From NCBI GenBank assembly GCA_023512475.1, contig JAILZL010000024.1, positions 1 through 43,887 of the forward strand: a stretch of DNA of 43,887 nucleotides. The letters are read 5' to 3'. Positions 16,337 through 26,373 of the stretch are shown here, piece by piece (position 1 is the first letter of the stretch; each line of letters opens with the position of its first letter). The notes under the pieces were generated by a model. The model worked only from the letters and a program-made list of their open reading frames with translations. It was not told the DNA's origin and did no database searches. Origin of the DNA: Syntrophobacterales bacterium. GTDB lineage: Bacteria > Desulfobacterota > Desulfobaccia > Desulfobaccales > 0-14-0-80-60-11. The translations under genes and the position numbers were made by a program.

Positions 16337-17287
16337 TCAGGCCGCGCCCCTCAGCCGGCGCCACTGGCTGAGGAGCTCCTTTTCCTGGTCGCTCAGATGC
16401 TCCGGCAGCACCGCCTCCACCTGCACGTACAGGTCCCCCCGCTCCTCGGGGTGGTGGAGCCGGGGCATGCCCAGCCCCTTGAGGCGGAAGACCCGGCCGT
16501 TTTTGGTCCCCGGGGGGATGTCCAGGCGCACGGTGCGGTCCAGGGCGGGGACCGTGACCTTGCCCCCCAAAAGCAGGGTGAAGAGGTCCACCGGCAGGGT
16601 CAGCCTAAGGTCATCCCCCTCCCGCCGGAAGCGCTCATGGGGCTTAACCTCGATGTGAAGGAGCAGGTCCCCGGGCTCACCGCCGCTGAGGCTGGGCTCC
16701 CCCTGACCCTTGAGCCGCAGCTTGGAGCCGGTCTTCACCCCCGGGGGAATCCTGGCCTCGATTTTGCGGCCGCCGGGCAGCTCCAGGATGCGGCTGCTGC
16801 CCCGGAAGGCCTCCTCCAGGGTGATGGTCAGGGGAAATTCCACGTCCCGGCCGGGCCGCGGCCGGGGCCGGAAGAACTCCGCCTCGGCAAACCCCCTCCC
16901 CGGGCCCCCGAACAGGGTTTCAAAAAAGCTGGAAAAATGGCCGCCCCCGAAGAGCTCGGCAAACTCCTCGGGGCTTAAGGTGCGGAAGGTGTAGGTGGTG
17001 CCGGGTCCCGCCTGCCATCGGGCCCAGTCGAAGTCCTCGGGCCGCCCGCCGCTTTGGGTGAACTGCTGCCACTGGGAGCCGAACTCGTCGTACTTCTTCC
17101 GTTTGTCCGGATCGGAGAGGACCTCGTAGGCCTCGCTGATCTCCTTGAACTTCTCCGCCGCCTCGGGTTTGCCGGGGTTGACGTCGGGATGGTATTTGCG
17201 GGCCAGCCGGCGGAAGGCCTTCTTGATCTCCTCCGGGGAGGCGTTTCGGTCCACCCCCAGGATCCGGTATTAGTCTTTATACTCCAT
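16337..17287 (-). CDS. cbpA: CbpA-type J-domain co-chaperone with a stop at codon 6
   Basis: The protein has an N-terminal J domain with the HPD motif ([12 protein letters not shown]), a Gly/Phe-containing linker and the two C-terminal substrate-binding domains of type II DnaJ proteins. It lacks the zinc-finger region. J-proteins stimulate DnaK ATPase. The expected start ATG 17287 gives MEYKD, then TAA (17270-17272), then [11 protein letters not shown] in the same frame, exactly where family members have Tyr. Translation from GTG 17254 would yield 305 residues lacking the start of J-domain helix I. It is either a nonsense mutant, a consensus error, or restarts internally. It lies three bases after the RNase R stop. 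Confidence 0.88.
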
Positions 17288-17290
17288 GGC

Positions 17291-19498
17291 TCATTTTCGG
17301 GAGGCGGGCTGCTCCTCGGCCACAGGCGCCGCCCGCCGCGCTCGCCGGCGGCCGGAGACGGCCTCCGTCACTGCCCCGGCTTCCTCCTCCACCAGCACCA
17401 GGCTCACATGGCGCCGTTTCAAGTCCACCTGGGAGACCCGCACCATCACCCGGTCCCCCAGCCGGAAGGTCCGGCGGTGGCGCCGCCCCACCAGCATCTG
17501 CCGGGCTTCATCAAACTTATAGTAATCATCCGGCAGATCCACCAGCCGCACCAGGCCGTCGGCGTAGATCTCCTCCAGGGAGACGAAAAAGCCGAAGGGG
17601 GTCACCCCGGTGATGCGGCCGTGGAAGACCTCCCCCAGCCGCTGGGCCAGGCAGCGCACCTGCATGCGGGCCAGCATCTCCCGCTCCGCCTCGATGGCCC
17701 GCCGTTCCCGCTGGGAAAGATACCGGGCCTCCTCGTCCAGACTGTCCGGATCCAGGGCCACCGGCGGCCGCTTCCCCTCCAGTTTGGCGGTGAGCAGCCG
17801 GTGGATCAGGAGGTCGGGATACCGCCGGATGGGGGAGGTGAAATGGGTGTAGTAATCCACCGCCAGCCCGTAATGCCCCAGATTGACGCCGGCGTAGCGG
17901 GCCTGTTTCAGGGAGCGCAGGAGCATGAGCTGCACCATGTCCGCATAGGGCGTCTCCTGGACCTGGGCCAGAAAGTCCCTAAGGACCCGGGGGTCCCGGT
18001 TGGCCTCCCGGGGGAGGGTGAAGCCCAGGTACTTGACGAAGGTGCGGAAGGCCTCCATCTTCACGGCGTCGGGCCGCTCATGCACCCGGAAGAGGGAGGG
18101 CTCCCCCAGAAAGGCAGCCACCGCCTCATTGGCCGCCAGCATGAATTCCTCGATGATCTGGTGGGCCAGGAGGTGGTCCACCCGCAGGATGTCGGTGGGC
18201 CAGCCCCGGTCGTCCAGCACCACCTCGGCCTCGGGGATGCTCAGGAGCAGGCTGCCCCGCTCCCAGCGGCGCTCCCGCAGCAGCCGGGTGAGCTCCGCCA
18301 TCCAGGTGAACATCTTGAGGAGCGGGCGGTATTGGGCCCTGAGCTTCCGGTCCCGGCCGTCCAGGAGGCGCTGCACCAGGCGGTAGGTGAGGCGGGCCTG
18401 GTTGTGCACCACCGCCCGGCTAAAGGCGCTCCGCCGCAGATGGCCGTGGCGGTCGTAGGTGAGGCTCACCACCACCGCCAGGCTGTCCTCCCCGGGGGTG
18501 AGGCTGCAGATGCGGGTGGAGAGGGCCTCGGGGAGCATGTGCACCGCCCGTTGCGGAAAATAGACGCTGGTGCCCCGGAAATGGGCCTCCCGATCCAGGG
18601 CGGTGCCGGGGGGCACATAATGGCTGACATCGGCGATGGCCACATAGAGGGTGTAATGGCCCCCGGGTTTCTTCACCACGCACACCGCGTCGTCGAAGTC
18701 CCGGGCGGCCTCCGGGTCGATGGTGATGAAGGGCAGATGCCTCAGGTCCTGGCGCCGGGCCAGTTCCGCGGCGGGGATGGTCTCCGGCACCAGGGCCGCC
18801 TCCGCCAGCACCTCCGGGGGAAAGACGTCCGGCAGGCCGTATTTGCCGATGACGATGAGGGTCTGGACCTCGGCGTCCTCCACGGGGCCCAGCACCTGCA
18901 GGATCTCCCCCTGGGGATTGAGGTGGGCGGTGGGGTAATGGGTGATGCGGGCCCGGACCACCTCCCCCACTTCAGCCCCGTTGAGCTTGGCTGGCGGGAT
19001 CACCAGGTTGAAGAGGAGGTGCTCATCCTCCGGCTCCACATAGTAGGTGTCCTCGGCCCGGCAGAGCAGCCCCAGCACCTCGGTGAGGCGGCGCTCCAGG
19101 ATGCGGATGATCTTGCCCTCCCGGCGCTTGCCCCGGCGGCCCTCCAGGCGCACCACCACCCGGTCTCCGTGCAGGGCCCCGGAGAGATCCGCGGCGGTGA
19201 TGAAGATGTCCTTGCCGCCTTCCTCCGGGGTGACGAAGCCGAAGCCGTCGGGGTGCACCGAGAGCTCCCCCACCACCAGGTTCATCTGGTCGGTCAGGCC
19301 GTAGCGGTTGCCCTTGATGAGGACCACCTCGCCCCGGGCCACCAGGCGGTGGACGCCCTCCTCCACCCAGGTGGCCTGCTCCGGCGGCAGCCGCAGCCGG
19401 TCCTTGAGTTCGGCCAGCGTCAGGGGCTTGCCGGCCTGGCGGAAGGCCTGCAGCAGTTTCTTCTCCCCGGGGGGACGTTTCCGTTTTCTGGGGCTCAT
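17291..19498 (-). CDS. rnr: Ribonuclease R (VacB)
   Basis: The 735-residue exoribonuclease degrades structured RNA 3' to 5'. Domains in order are a basic N-terminal winged helix, cold-shock-type OB folds (HPDGFGFVTPEEGGKDIFI), the RNB catalytic domain with the Asp cluster IDPEAARDFDDAV, and a C-terminal S1 domain (GRITGVTPFGFFVSLEE). A short basic tail follows. AGGAGAG five nt upstream supports ATG 19498. The next gene downstream is the J-protein. The family call is secure. Confidence 0.95.
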   Translation of the reverse strand: MSPRKRKRPPGEKKLLQAFRQAGKPLTLAELKDRLRLPPEQATWVEEGVHRLVARGEVVLIKGNRYGLTDQMNLVVGELSVHPDGFGFVTPEEGGKDIFITAADLSGALHGDRVVVRLEGRRGKRREGKIIRILERRLTEVLGLLCRAEDTYYVEPEDEHLLFNLVIPPAKLNGAEVGEVVRARITHYPTAHLNPQGEILQVLGPVEDAEVQTLIVIGKYGLPDVFPPEVLAEAALVPETIPAAELARRQDLRHLPFITIDPEAARDFDDAVCVVKKPGGHYTLYVAIADVSHYVPPGTALDREAHFRGTSVYFPQRAVHMLPEALSTRICSLTPGEDSLAVVVSLTYDRHGHLRRSAFSRAVVHNQARLTYRLVQRLLDGRDRKLRAQYRPLLKMFTWMAELTRLLRERRWERGSLLLSIPEAEVVLDDRGWPTDILRVDHLLAHQIIEEFMLAANEAVAAFLGEPSLFRVHERPDAVKMEAFRTFVKYLGFTLPREANRDPRVLRDFLAQVQETPYADMVQLMLLRSLKQARYAGVNLGHYGLAVDYYTHFTSPIRRYPDLLIHRLLTAKLEGKRPPVALDPDSLDEEARYLSQRERRAIEAEREMLARMQVRCLAQRLGEVFHGRITGVTPFGFFVSLEEIYADGLVRLVDLPDDYYKFDEARQMLVGRRHRRTFRLGDRVMVRVSQVDLKRRHVSLVLVEEEAGAVTEAVSGRRRARRAAPVAEEQPASRK

Positions 19499-19610
19499 GC
19501 ACTCTCCTGACGCGACCGGGGGCCGGAAGGTTGGTCGCCCCCCGGCCCCGGTCAGACCCGCGGCCGGGAAGCGCCGGGGCGTTGGCTTTGCCCCGTGCGG
19601 ACGCAATCCT

Positions 19611-19638
19611 TTGCGTTTTTTGGGGCTTATTATATACA
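19611..19638 (+). promoter_or_regulatory. Likely hisD promoter
   Basis: TTGCGT (19611-19616) and TATACA (19633-19638) are separated by 16 nt in an A/T-rich island, about 45 nt before the hisD start. The same island read on the minus strand contains a perfect TATAAT (19634-19629) suitable for rnr, although its -35 is weak. The two divergent promoters may overlap. Confidence 0.5.
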
Positions 19639-19681
19639 ATTACGGCAGCAGGACAGACTTTTTCCCAGGGGAGGGGCGAAA

Positions 19682-20989
19682 TTGGGCACCGTGGCGCTTA
19701 AGGTGGAGCATCTCGAGAGTTTGACCCCGGCCAGACGGGAACAGTTGCTACAACGCTCCCATACCGAAGTGACCGATGTCCTGGAGGAGGTGCGGGGGAT
19801 TTTGGCCGCCCTGAAAAGGGAGGGGGATGCCGAAACCCTGCGCTGGCATCGCCAGTATAAGGCCGATCTCACCGTCGCCGAGCTGGAGGTGTCCCAGGCG
19901 GAGATCGAGGCGGCCTATGCCCGGGTGGATCCCGAGGTGCTGGCGGCCCTGAAGCAGGCCGCGGTCCAGATCGAGAAGTTCCACGCCGCCCAGCGGGAGC
20001 GGGAGATCCAGGCCCTGGAGGTGGCCCCCGGCATCCTGGCCGGCCGCCTCATCCGGCCCCTGGAGCGGGTGGGCTGCTACATCCCCGGCGGGCTGGCCAG
20101 CTACCCCTCCAGCGCCCTGATGACCATCCTCCCCGCCAAAGTGGCGGGGGTGGAGGAGATCATCGCCTGCACCCCGCCGGGCCCGGAGCTGGCCGTCAAC
20201 CCGGCCACCCTGGCGGCGGCGCACCTGGCCGGGGCCACCCGCATCTTCAAGATCGGCGGTCCCTGGGCCATCGGCTCTCTGGCCTACGGCACCGAGCTGG
20301 TCCCCAAGGTGGACAAGATCGTGGGCCCGGGGAACAAATGGGTCACCGCCGCCAAACTCCTGGTCTTCGGCGAGGTGAACATCGACTCCCCCGCCGGTCC
20401 CAGCGAGGCCCTCATCCTGGCGGACGACTCGGCGGAGCCCCGCTATGTGGCGGCGGATTTCCTCTCCCAGATCGAGCACGACGCCGATGCCGCCGCGGTG
20501 TTGGTCACCACCCACGAACCCCTGGCCCGCCGGGTGGTGGAAATCCTTGCCGCCGAGCTGCCGTCCCTGCCCCGGCGGGAGATCCTGGAGGCCGCCCTGG
20601 CCGGCGCCTGTGCCTTCCTGGTGGCCCGGGACCTGGAGGAAGCCATGGAGTTCACCAACGCCTACGCCGCCGAGCACCTGCAGATCCTCACCCGGGAGCC
20701 CTTTGCCCTGTTGCCCCGCATCCGCCACGCCGGCTCCATCTTCCTGGGAGCTTATGCCCCGGTGCCGGTGGGGGACTATGCCAGCGGCACCAACCACGTG
20801 CTCCCCACCGGGGGCTGCGCCCGGCGCTTCTCGGGGTTGAGCGTGGACGATTTTCTCAAGAAGCCCACCTTCCAGCATCTCACCCGGGAGGGCCTGGCTG
20901 CCCTGAAGGATACGGTGATCCTCCTGGCGGAGGCCGAGGGCCTGCCCTTGCACGCCCGGGCGGTGGCGGAGCGCTTCCGCTACGCCTGA
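19682..20989 (+). CDS. hisD: Histidinol dehydrogenase
   Basis: The 435-residue enzyme makes the last two oxidations of histidine synthesis, L-histidinol to L-histidine with NAD. Family motifs are [34 protein letters not shown], the zinc-ligand segment QIEHDADA, the catalytic AAEHLQI and the terminal [18 protein letters not shown] 19682 is chosen because GGGGAGGGG lies about 6 nt upstream; GTG 19691 is possible. No other his gene is nearby. The radical SAM gene follows after 12 nt. Confidence 0.95.
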   Translation: MGTVALKVEHLESLTPARREQLLQRSHTEVTDVLEEVRGILAALKREGDAETLRWHRQYKADLTVAELEVSQAEIEAAYARVDPEVLAALKQAAVQIEKFHAAQREREIQALEVAPGILAGRLIRPLERVGCYIPGGLASYPSSALMTILPAKVAGVEEIIACTPPGPELAVNPATLAAAHLAGATRIFKIGGPWAIGSLAYGTELVPKVDKIVGPGNKWVTAAKLLVFGEVNIDSPAGPSEALILADDSAEPRYVAADFLSQIEHDADAAAVLVTTHEPLARRVVEILAAELPSLPRREILEAALAGACAFLVARDLEEAMEFTNAYAAEHLQILTREPFALLPRIRHAGSIFLGAYAPVPVGDYASGTNHVLPTGGCARRFSGLSVDDFLKKPTFQHLTREGLAALKDTVILLAEAEGLPLHARAVAERFRYA

Positions 20990-21001
20990 GAGCCCCGTGG
21001 C

Positions 21002-21844
21002 ATGAACTGGCGGGAGATCGAAACCACCCGGCGGCATCTGGGCGCCCCCCGGGGCGGCTATTATTTTTACGCCCTCACCCGGGAGCTCCTCCGCCGGGGG
21101 CGGTTCTTCCTCCGCCGGCGTTTGAGCCGGGGCGAGTTCATCTCCGTCAACCTGGAGACCACCGCCTACTGCAACCGCGCCTGCCCCTTCTGCTTCAACC
21201 ACCCCCGCTTCCCGCCCCGGGAGCGGGGCCTGATGGCGCCCGACCTGTTTCACCACCTCGTGGCGGAGCTGGCGGCCCTGAATTTCCGCGGCCGCCTGTC
21301 CCTGTACTTTTACGGGGAACCGCTCCTGGACCGGCGCCTGCCGGAGTGGGTGCGCCACCTCCGGGAGAAGCTGCCCCGGGCCTACCTGCACCTGGCCACC
21401 AACGGGGACCTGCTCACCGAGGAATTGTTTCTCGCCCTCATCCGGGCGGGGGTGGAGATGTTTTTCATCACCGATTATGCGGAGGAAGCGCAGCCCCACT
21501 TGATCCGCCTGCGGGAAAAATACCCCTTCCATGTGGAGCTGCGGCGGATGGGGGAGGCCCGCCTCACCGACCGGGCCGGGATGATCTTCGGCCGGGGCCG
21601 GGAGCTGGCGCAGCCCTGCCTGCGGCCCGCCAGCCAACTGGTGATCAACTGGCGGGGGGAGGTGCTCCTCTGTTGCCATGACTTTTATGGTCGGTATAAA
21701 ATGGGACAAGTGGGGGAGAAGAGCCTGAAGGAGATCTGGCACAGCCCGGAGTTCCGCCAGTACCGGGAGCTTCTGGCCCAGGGGCAGCGGTCCCGGCTGC
21801 CCTTGTGCCGCCATTGTGACGACACCGGCGCCGTGGCTTTTTAA
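21002..21844 (+). CDS. Radical SAM/SPASM-type protein, substrate unknown
   Basis: The 280-residue protein has the radical SAM cluster motif CNRACPFC (Cys57, Cys61, Cys64), followed by LYFYGEPLLD and HLATNGDLLT. A C-terminal Cys-rich region (QPCLRP, LLCCHDFYG, LCRHC) could hold an extra Fe-S cluster as in SPASM proteins. The pairing of a start 12 nt after hisD suggests cotranscription, but no link to histidine is known. It could modify a peptide or act on a lipid or sugar. Function is not inferred further. Confidence 0.85.
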   Translation: MNWREIETTRRHLGAPRGGYYFYALTRELLRRGRFFLRRRLSRGEFISVNLETTAYCNRACPFCFNHPRFPPRERGLMAPDLFHHLVAELAALNFRGRLSLYFYGEPLLDRRLPEWVRHLREKLPRAYLHLATNGDLLTEELFLALIRAGVEMFFITDYAEEAQPHLIRLREKYPFHVELRRMGEARLTDRAGMIFGRGRELAQPCLRPASQLVINWRGEVLLCCHDFYGRYKMGQVGEKSLKEIWHSPEFRQYRELLAQGQRSRLPLCRHCDDTGAVAF

Positions 21845-21944
21845 CCCATAAGGGCGCGGCGACGGCCTCGGGAGGCAGGGGGCACAAGACCCCACCCCGG
21901 AGGCCGACCGCGCAGTCCGGCGGCCGCAGCACGGACAGGACGCC

Positions 21945-22760
21945 ATGAGCACCCCCAAAAGCGCCACCTTGGACCTCGGCGACATCGCCGACGTCCAGAC
22001 CCAGCCCAGCCCCCACACCATCGACATCGACAAGGTGGGGGTGAAAAACATCTCTTATCCCATCGTGGTGCTGGACAAGTTCAACGGCACCCAGCACACC
22101 GTGGCCCGCATCAACATGTATGTTAACCTCCCCCACCGGCACAAAGGCACCCACATGAGCCGCTTCATCGAGATCCTCTCCGAGTGCCGGCGGGACATCA
22201 GCATCAAGAACATCGAGTCCATCCTGGAGGAGACCCGGCGGCGCCTCAACGCCCAGAGCGCCCACATCGAGATGACCTTCCCCTATTTCATCGACAAGCC
22301 GGCCCCGGTCACCAAGGCCCGGGGGCTGATGGAATACATCTGCAGCTTCAAGGGCTCCCTGGACGAGAACGGCCGCATGGACCTGGTGGTGGGCATCACC
22401 GTGCCCATCACCACCCTGTGCCCCTGCTCCAAGGAGATCAGCAAGGCGGGGGCCCACAACCAGCGGGGCGAGGTGCGGGTGCAGGTGCGCTTCAAAAAGT
22501 TCTTCTGGATTGAGGACCTCATCCGCCTGGTGGAGGAGTCCGCCTCCTGCGAGGTCTACGCCCTGCTCAAGCGCCAGGACGAAAAGTACGTCACCGAACG
22601 GGCCTACGCCAACCCCATGTTCGTGGAGGACGTGGTGCGGGAGATCGCCCACAAGCTGCAAAAAGACCCCAACTTCACCTGGTATGCGGTGGAATCGGAA
22701 AACTTCGAATCCATCCACAACCATTCCGCCTACGCCTATATCGAGTCCCGGTCGAAGTGA
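21945..22760 (+). CDS. folE2: GTP cyclohydrolase FolE2 (type IB)
   Basis: The 271-residue enzyme converts GTP to dihydroneopterin triphosphate, the first step of folate and queuosine-type pathways. Key features are HRHKGTHMSRFIE, the active-site Cys in CPCSKEIS, AHNQRGEVRV, and the C-terminal ERAYANPMFVEDVVRE. The Cys spacing differs from FolE1, and FolE2 is known to work with metals other than zinc. A GGACAGGA precedes ATG 21945. The gene ends at a clear bidirectional terminator. Confidence 0.95.
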   Translation: MSTPKSATLDLGDIADVQTQPSPHTIDIDKVGVKNISYPIVVLDKFNGTQHTVARINMYVNLPHRHKGTHMSRFIEILSECRRDISIKNIESILEETRRRLNAQSAHIEMTFPYFIDKPAPVTKARGLMEYICSFKGSLDENGRMDLVVGITVPITTLCPCSKEISKAGAHNQRGEVRVQVRFKKFFWIEDLIRLVEESASCEVYALLKRQDEKYVTERAYANPMFVEDVVREIAHKLQKDPNFTWYAVESENFESIHNHSAYAYIESRSK

Positions 22761-22823
22761 GGGCCGGAAAAGGGGCCAGGGCCGCCACGCTTTGCCTTGC
22801 TTTCCCCCTCCGGGCAAAAAACG

Positions 22824-22860
22824 AGGGATGCGGCCTCATTCAAGCCGGCATCCCTTTCCT
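22824..22860. terminator. Bidirectional intrinsic terminator
   Basis: AGGGATGC...GGC (22824-22834) pairs with GCC...GCATCCCT across a nine-base loop. On the plus strand a T-rich tail follows (TTTCCTTTTTC), ending folE2. On the minus strand the hairpin is followed by CGTTTTTTG, ending the Lon-like gene. The position between convergent stops supports both roles. Confidence 0.75.
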
Positions 22861-22913
22861 TTTTCTGCCCCGGTCGGGGCCAGGGGCCGCCGCTTCGGGC
22901 CCCCGGCCGCGCC

Positions 22914-25355
22914 TCACTGGCCGCAGCTGCAGGGGGGTGAGGAAGTGGCGCCGCCCTTTTTCTCCTCCTCCTCCTTCATCAGTTCCCGGGCGGTTTCCAT
23001 GAGGCGCCGCAAGGTCTGGTCCACCTTGTAGTTGATGGTGTCGGGCTCCCAGGTGCCGTCGGGCAGACGCCTGCCGGCGGGGATGCCGGTGAAAAGCTCC
23101 ACCGCCTCGTCGATGTGACCCACGGCATAGACATGGAATTTCCCCTGGCGCACCGCCTCCACCACTTCCTTGTCCAGCATCAGGTCCTTGAGGTTGGCCC
23201 GGGGGATGACCACGCCGTGGCTGCCGTCCAGGCCCCGGGCCTTGCAGACCTTGTAGAAGCCTTCGATCTTCCAGTTGACCCCGCCGATGGGCTGGGCCTC
23301 GCCCCGCTGGGACACCGAGCCGGTGATGGCCAGGTTCTGCTTTAAGGGCACATCGGCCAGGACGGAGAGCAACGTGAGGAGCTCCGCCATGGAGGCACTG
23401 TCGCCCTCCACCAGGCCGTAGCTCTGCTCAAAGGTGAGGCTGGCGGACAGGGTGAGGGGCTTGTCCTGGGCGAAGCGGCTCTTGAGGAAGCCCGCCAGGA
23501 TGAGGACGCCCTTGTTGTGGATGTTGCCGGCCATCTGGGCTTCCCGGTCAATGGCCACCACCCCCTCCTTGCCCAGGGAGTAGGTGGCGGTGATGCGGCT
23601 GGGGCGCCCGAAGGTGTGGTCCCCCAGGGCATAGACGCTCAAGCCGTTGATCTGGCCCACCACCGCCCCGGAGGTCTCGATGAAGAGCATGCCGTCTTCA
23701 ATGAACTCCTGGAGCTTTTCCTCCGGCAGGTCGCAGCGGTGGATCTTCTCCCGGATGGCCTTCTCCACATCGGAGCCGAAGATGACCTCATGGGCGTTGG
23801 TCTTGGCCCAGTGGTGGGCCTCCTTGACCACGTCCAGGATCTCCTTGAGCTGCAGGGTGAGCTTCTCCTGGCGGCCGGCCAGCTCCCGGGCGTGCTCGAT
23901 GAGGCGGGCCACCCCGGTCTTGTGCACCGGCATGAGCTTCTCCTCCTTGCAGTAGGAGGCCACCAGTCGGCAGAAGGCGTCCAGATGCTTAGGGGTCTCT
24001 TTCATCACCGAGTCCAGATGGGCTTTGACCTTGAAGAGCTTCTGGAAGTCCTCGTCGTAAATATACAGGAGCTGGTAGATGTACGGGTCGCCCAGCAGAA
24101 TGACCTTGATCTTCAGGGGGATGGGCTGGGGCTGCAGGGTGCGGGCGGCGATGAAGCCCAGCTGCTCCGCCAGGTCCTCGATCTTGATGACCTGCTCCTT
24201 GAGGCAGCGCTTCAAGGCCTCATAGGAGAAAAACCAGCGCAGCAGATCGATGACGTGGAGGATGAGGTAGCCGCCGTTGGCCCTATGGATGGCGCCGGCC
24301 CGGATGAGGGTGAAGTCGGTGACCAGGGCGCCGAACTGGGCCCGGCGCTCCACCCCGCCGAAGAGGTTGGAGTAGTTGGGGTTGTTCTCCAGGATGACGG
24401 GCGCGCCTTTGGTCTCGGAGTTGTCCACAAAGACGTTCACCTGATACTGGGTGAAGCTGGGCTCGGGCACGGGAAAAGGAAAGGGCCCGGGCCCGGGGCG
24501 CTTTTTGAAGTCATCCAGGTTTTTTAAGATCTCCCTCTCCACCTCCCGGAGGTATTCCGTCACCTGAGGGTAGAGGCGGTATTTGTCCACCAGCTCCTCG
24601 ATGTAGTGGCCCACCGCGGCCAGGGCCATGTCCTGGTCCAGCTTTTTCTCCGCCTCGGCGAACTCCTTTTCCATCCGGCGGATCTTGCGGATGGCTTCAT
24701 TCATCTGTTCATGCAGGATGGCGGAGCGCTGGCGCAGGGCCTCCCGCTCCTCTTCGGTAAGGGCCTTGAGCTCCTCCTCCGTGAGGGGCTTGCCGTCCTT
24801 GCCCGGAAAGATCATCAGGCCGGTCTGGGAGATGTTGAGGATGAAACCCTCTTCCGTGGCCTTGGCGTCCAGCTCCTGGAGGATGGCGTTGCGGGCCTGG
24901 GTGAACTGGCGCATGAGCGCTTCCCGGCGGTTGGCGTACTCCTCGCTTTCGAAGACCTCCGGGATATGCTGGCGCAGGCTGGTGATGAGGTCCTCCATAT
25001 CCGCCTTGAGGCCGCGGCCCATGCCACTGGGGAGGGTCAGGGAGCGGGGCTTTTCCGGCTCCTTGAAGTTGTGGACATAGAGGTAATCAGGGGGCGAAGG
25101 CTCCCTGGCGGCCAACTCCTGGATATAGGCCCGCACCATTTCGGTCTTGCGGGACAAGGGCGGCCCGGCCACAAAGATGTTGTATTCCGGGTCCTTGATG
25201 CCCAGACCGAACTCCAGGGCCCGCCAGGCCCGCTCCTGGGCCACCACCTTGACCCCGTCGGTGGGCAGATCCAGGGTGGTCTCAAATCCCAGGGTGTTGG
25301 GATCGCATTCCGCCCGCAGACTCTCCGGTTTCAGTTCCCACGCCTGTGTGGTCAT
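22914..25355 (-). CDS. Lon-related protease of the LonB/YcbZ type (AAA and Lon domains)
   Basis: The 813-residue protein has an N-terminal AAA-like region, a long coiled-coil insertion (about residues 175-270), and a C-terminal Lon protease domain with VEGDSASMAELLTLLS (catalytic Ser) and the Lys in GGVNWKIEGFYKVCKARG. It would degrade proteins in the cytoplasm. The Walker A region reads AGPPLSRKTEM, where the usual Gly before the Lys is Arg, so ATP handling may be altered. AAGGAGG six nt upstream fixes ATG 25355. The tail is acidic, then Lys- and Cys-containing (CSCGQ). Confidence 0.9.
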   Translation of the reverse strand: MTTQAWELKPESLRAECDPNTLGFETTLDLPTDGVKVVAQERAWRALEFGLGIKDPEYNIFVAGPPLSRKTEMVRAYIQELAAREPSPPDYLYVHNFKEPEKPRSLTLPSGMGRGLKADMEDLITSLRQHIPEVFESEEYANRREALMRQFTQARNAILQELDAKATEEGFILNISQTGLMIFPGKDGKPLTEEELKALTEEEREALRQRSAILHEQMNEAIRKIRRMEKEFAEAEKKLDQDMALAAVGHYIEELVDKYRLYPQVTEYLREVEREILKNLDDFKKRPGPGPFPFPVPEPSFTQYQVNVFVDNSETKGAPVILENNPNYSNLFGGVERRAQFGALVTDFTLIRAGAIHRANGGYLILHVIDLLRWFFSYEALKRCLKEQVIKIEDLAEQLGFIAARTLQPQPIPLKIKVILLGDPYIYQLLYIYDEDFQKLFKVKAHLDSVMKETPKHLDAFCRLVASYCKEEKLMPVHKTGVARLIEHARELAGRQEKLTLQLKEILDVVKEAHHWAKTNAHEVIFGSDVEKAIREKIHRCDLPEEKLQEFIEDGMLFIETSGAVVGQINGLSVYALGDHTFGRPSRITATYSLGKEGVVAIDREAQMAGNIHNKGVLILAGFLKSRFAQDKPLTLSASLTFEQSYGLVEGDSASMAELLTLLSVLADVPLKQNLAITGSVSQRGEAQPIGGVNWKIEGFYKVCKARGLDGSHGVVIPRANLKDLMLDKEVVEAVRQGKFHVYAVGHIDEAVELFTGIPAGRRLPDGTWEPDTINYKVDQTLRRLMETARELMKEEEEKKGGATSSPPCSCGQ

Positions 25356-25434
25356 GAAGCCTCCTTAGGCGGCAGATAACCGAGGTGCATAATACCGCTG
25401 CCAGCATATCATCGGGGCACGGGAAAGGCAACGG

Positions 25435-26373
25435 TCAGCGGCGGGCGGAGAGATGCGGAAGGGAGCAGATGCAGGGGTTGTGGTAGCCCGGGCCCTCCAC
25501 CTGCAGGGTGGTGTGCTCCAGGCCGAAGCGCTGCCGCAGGAGTTCCTCCAGCTCCCAGATGAGGCAGTCCCGGTCCTGGCGGTCCTGCACCACCACATGG
25601 GCGCTCAGGGCATAGAGGCCGCTGGCGATGGTCCAGATGTGCAGATCGTGGATGCCGGCCACCCCGGGATGGGCCCGCAGGGCCGCCTCCACCTCCTCCA
25701 GGTCCAGGTGCCGGGGGGTGGCTTCCATGAGGATGTCCGCCGCATCCAAGACCAGGCGCCAACTCCCCACCAGGATGAGCACCGCCACCATCACCGCCGC
25801 CAGGGGATCAAACCAGTACCAGCCCCGCCAGAGGATGGCCACCGCCGCGGCGATGGCGGCCACCGAGCCCAGGGAATCCGCCGCCAGGTGCAGAAAGGCG
25901 GAGCGCAGGTGCAGGCCCCGCTCCCGGGTGGGGTACAGCACCCAGGCGCCCACCAAGTTGACCCCGAGGCCCAAAGTGGCGATGATGAGGAGAGGCAGAC
26001 TCTTGACCGGCGGGGGGGCGAAGAAGCGGGTGTGGGCCTCCCAGAGGATGTAGCCCGCCATGGCCCACAGGGCGATCCCGTTCACCAGGGCCGCCAGGAT
26101 CTCCAGCCGGTGGTAGCCGTAGGTCTTCTTGGCGGTGGGGGGCCGGGTGGCGACGTGGAGGGCCACCAGGCTCAGGCCCAGGGCGGCCACGTCGCTGAAC
26201 ATGTGGCCGGCGTCGGCCAGGAGGGCCAGACTGTTGGTGAGCCAGGCGCCCACCACCTCGGCCACAAAAAAGGCGGCCTGGGTGAGAAAGGCGAAGAGCA
26301 GGCGCCAGCGGCTGCTGAAGTAGCGATGGTCGTGGATGTGGGGCTGACAGGGGAGGGAGGGGGCCTCACTCAT
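25435..26373 (-). CDS. Cation diffusion facilitator (CzcD/ZitB-like)
   Basis: The 312-residue protein has six membrane segments and a cytoplasmic C-terminal domain. The two metal-site motifs are intact: LADAGHMFSD in segment 2 and HLAADSLGS in segment 5. Such carriers export Zn, Cd or Co in exchange for protons. The His-containing start (CQPHIHDHRYF) may bind metal. ATG 26373 overlaps the greA-like stop as ATGA, so the two are translationally coupled. Metal specificity cannot be read from sequence. Confidence 0.92.
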   Translation of the reverse strand: MSEAPSLPCQPHIHDHRYFSSRWRLLFAFLTQAAFFVAEVVGAWLTNSLALLADAGHMFSDVAALGLSLVALHVATRPPTAKKTYGYHRLEILAALVNGIALWAMAGYILWEAHTRFFAPPPVKSLPLLIIATLGLGVNLVGAWVLYPTRERGLHLRSAFLHLAADSLGSVAAIAAAVAILWRGWYWFDPLAAVMVAVLILVGSWRLVLDAADILMEATPRHLDLEEVEAALRAHPGVAGIHDLHIWTIASGLYALSAHVVVQDRQDRDCLIWELEELLRQRFGLEHTTLQVEGPGYHNPCICSLPHLSARR

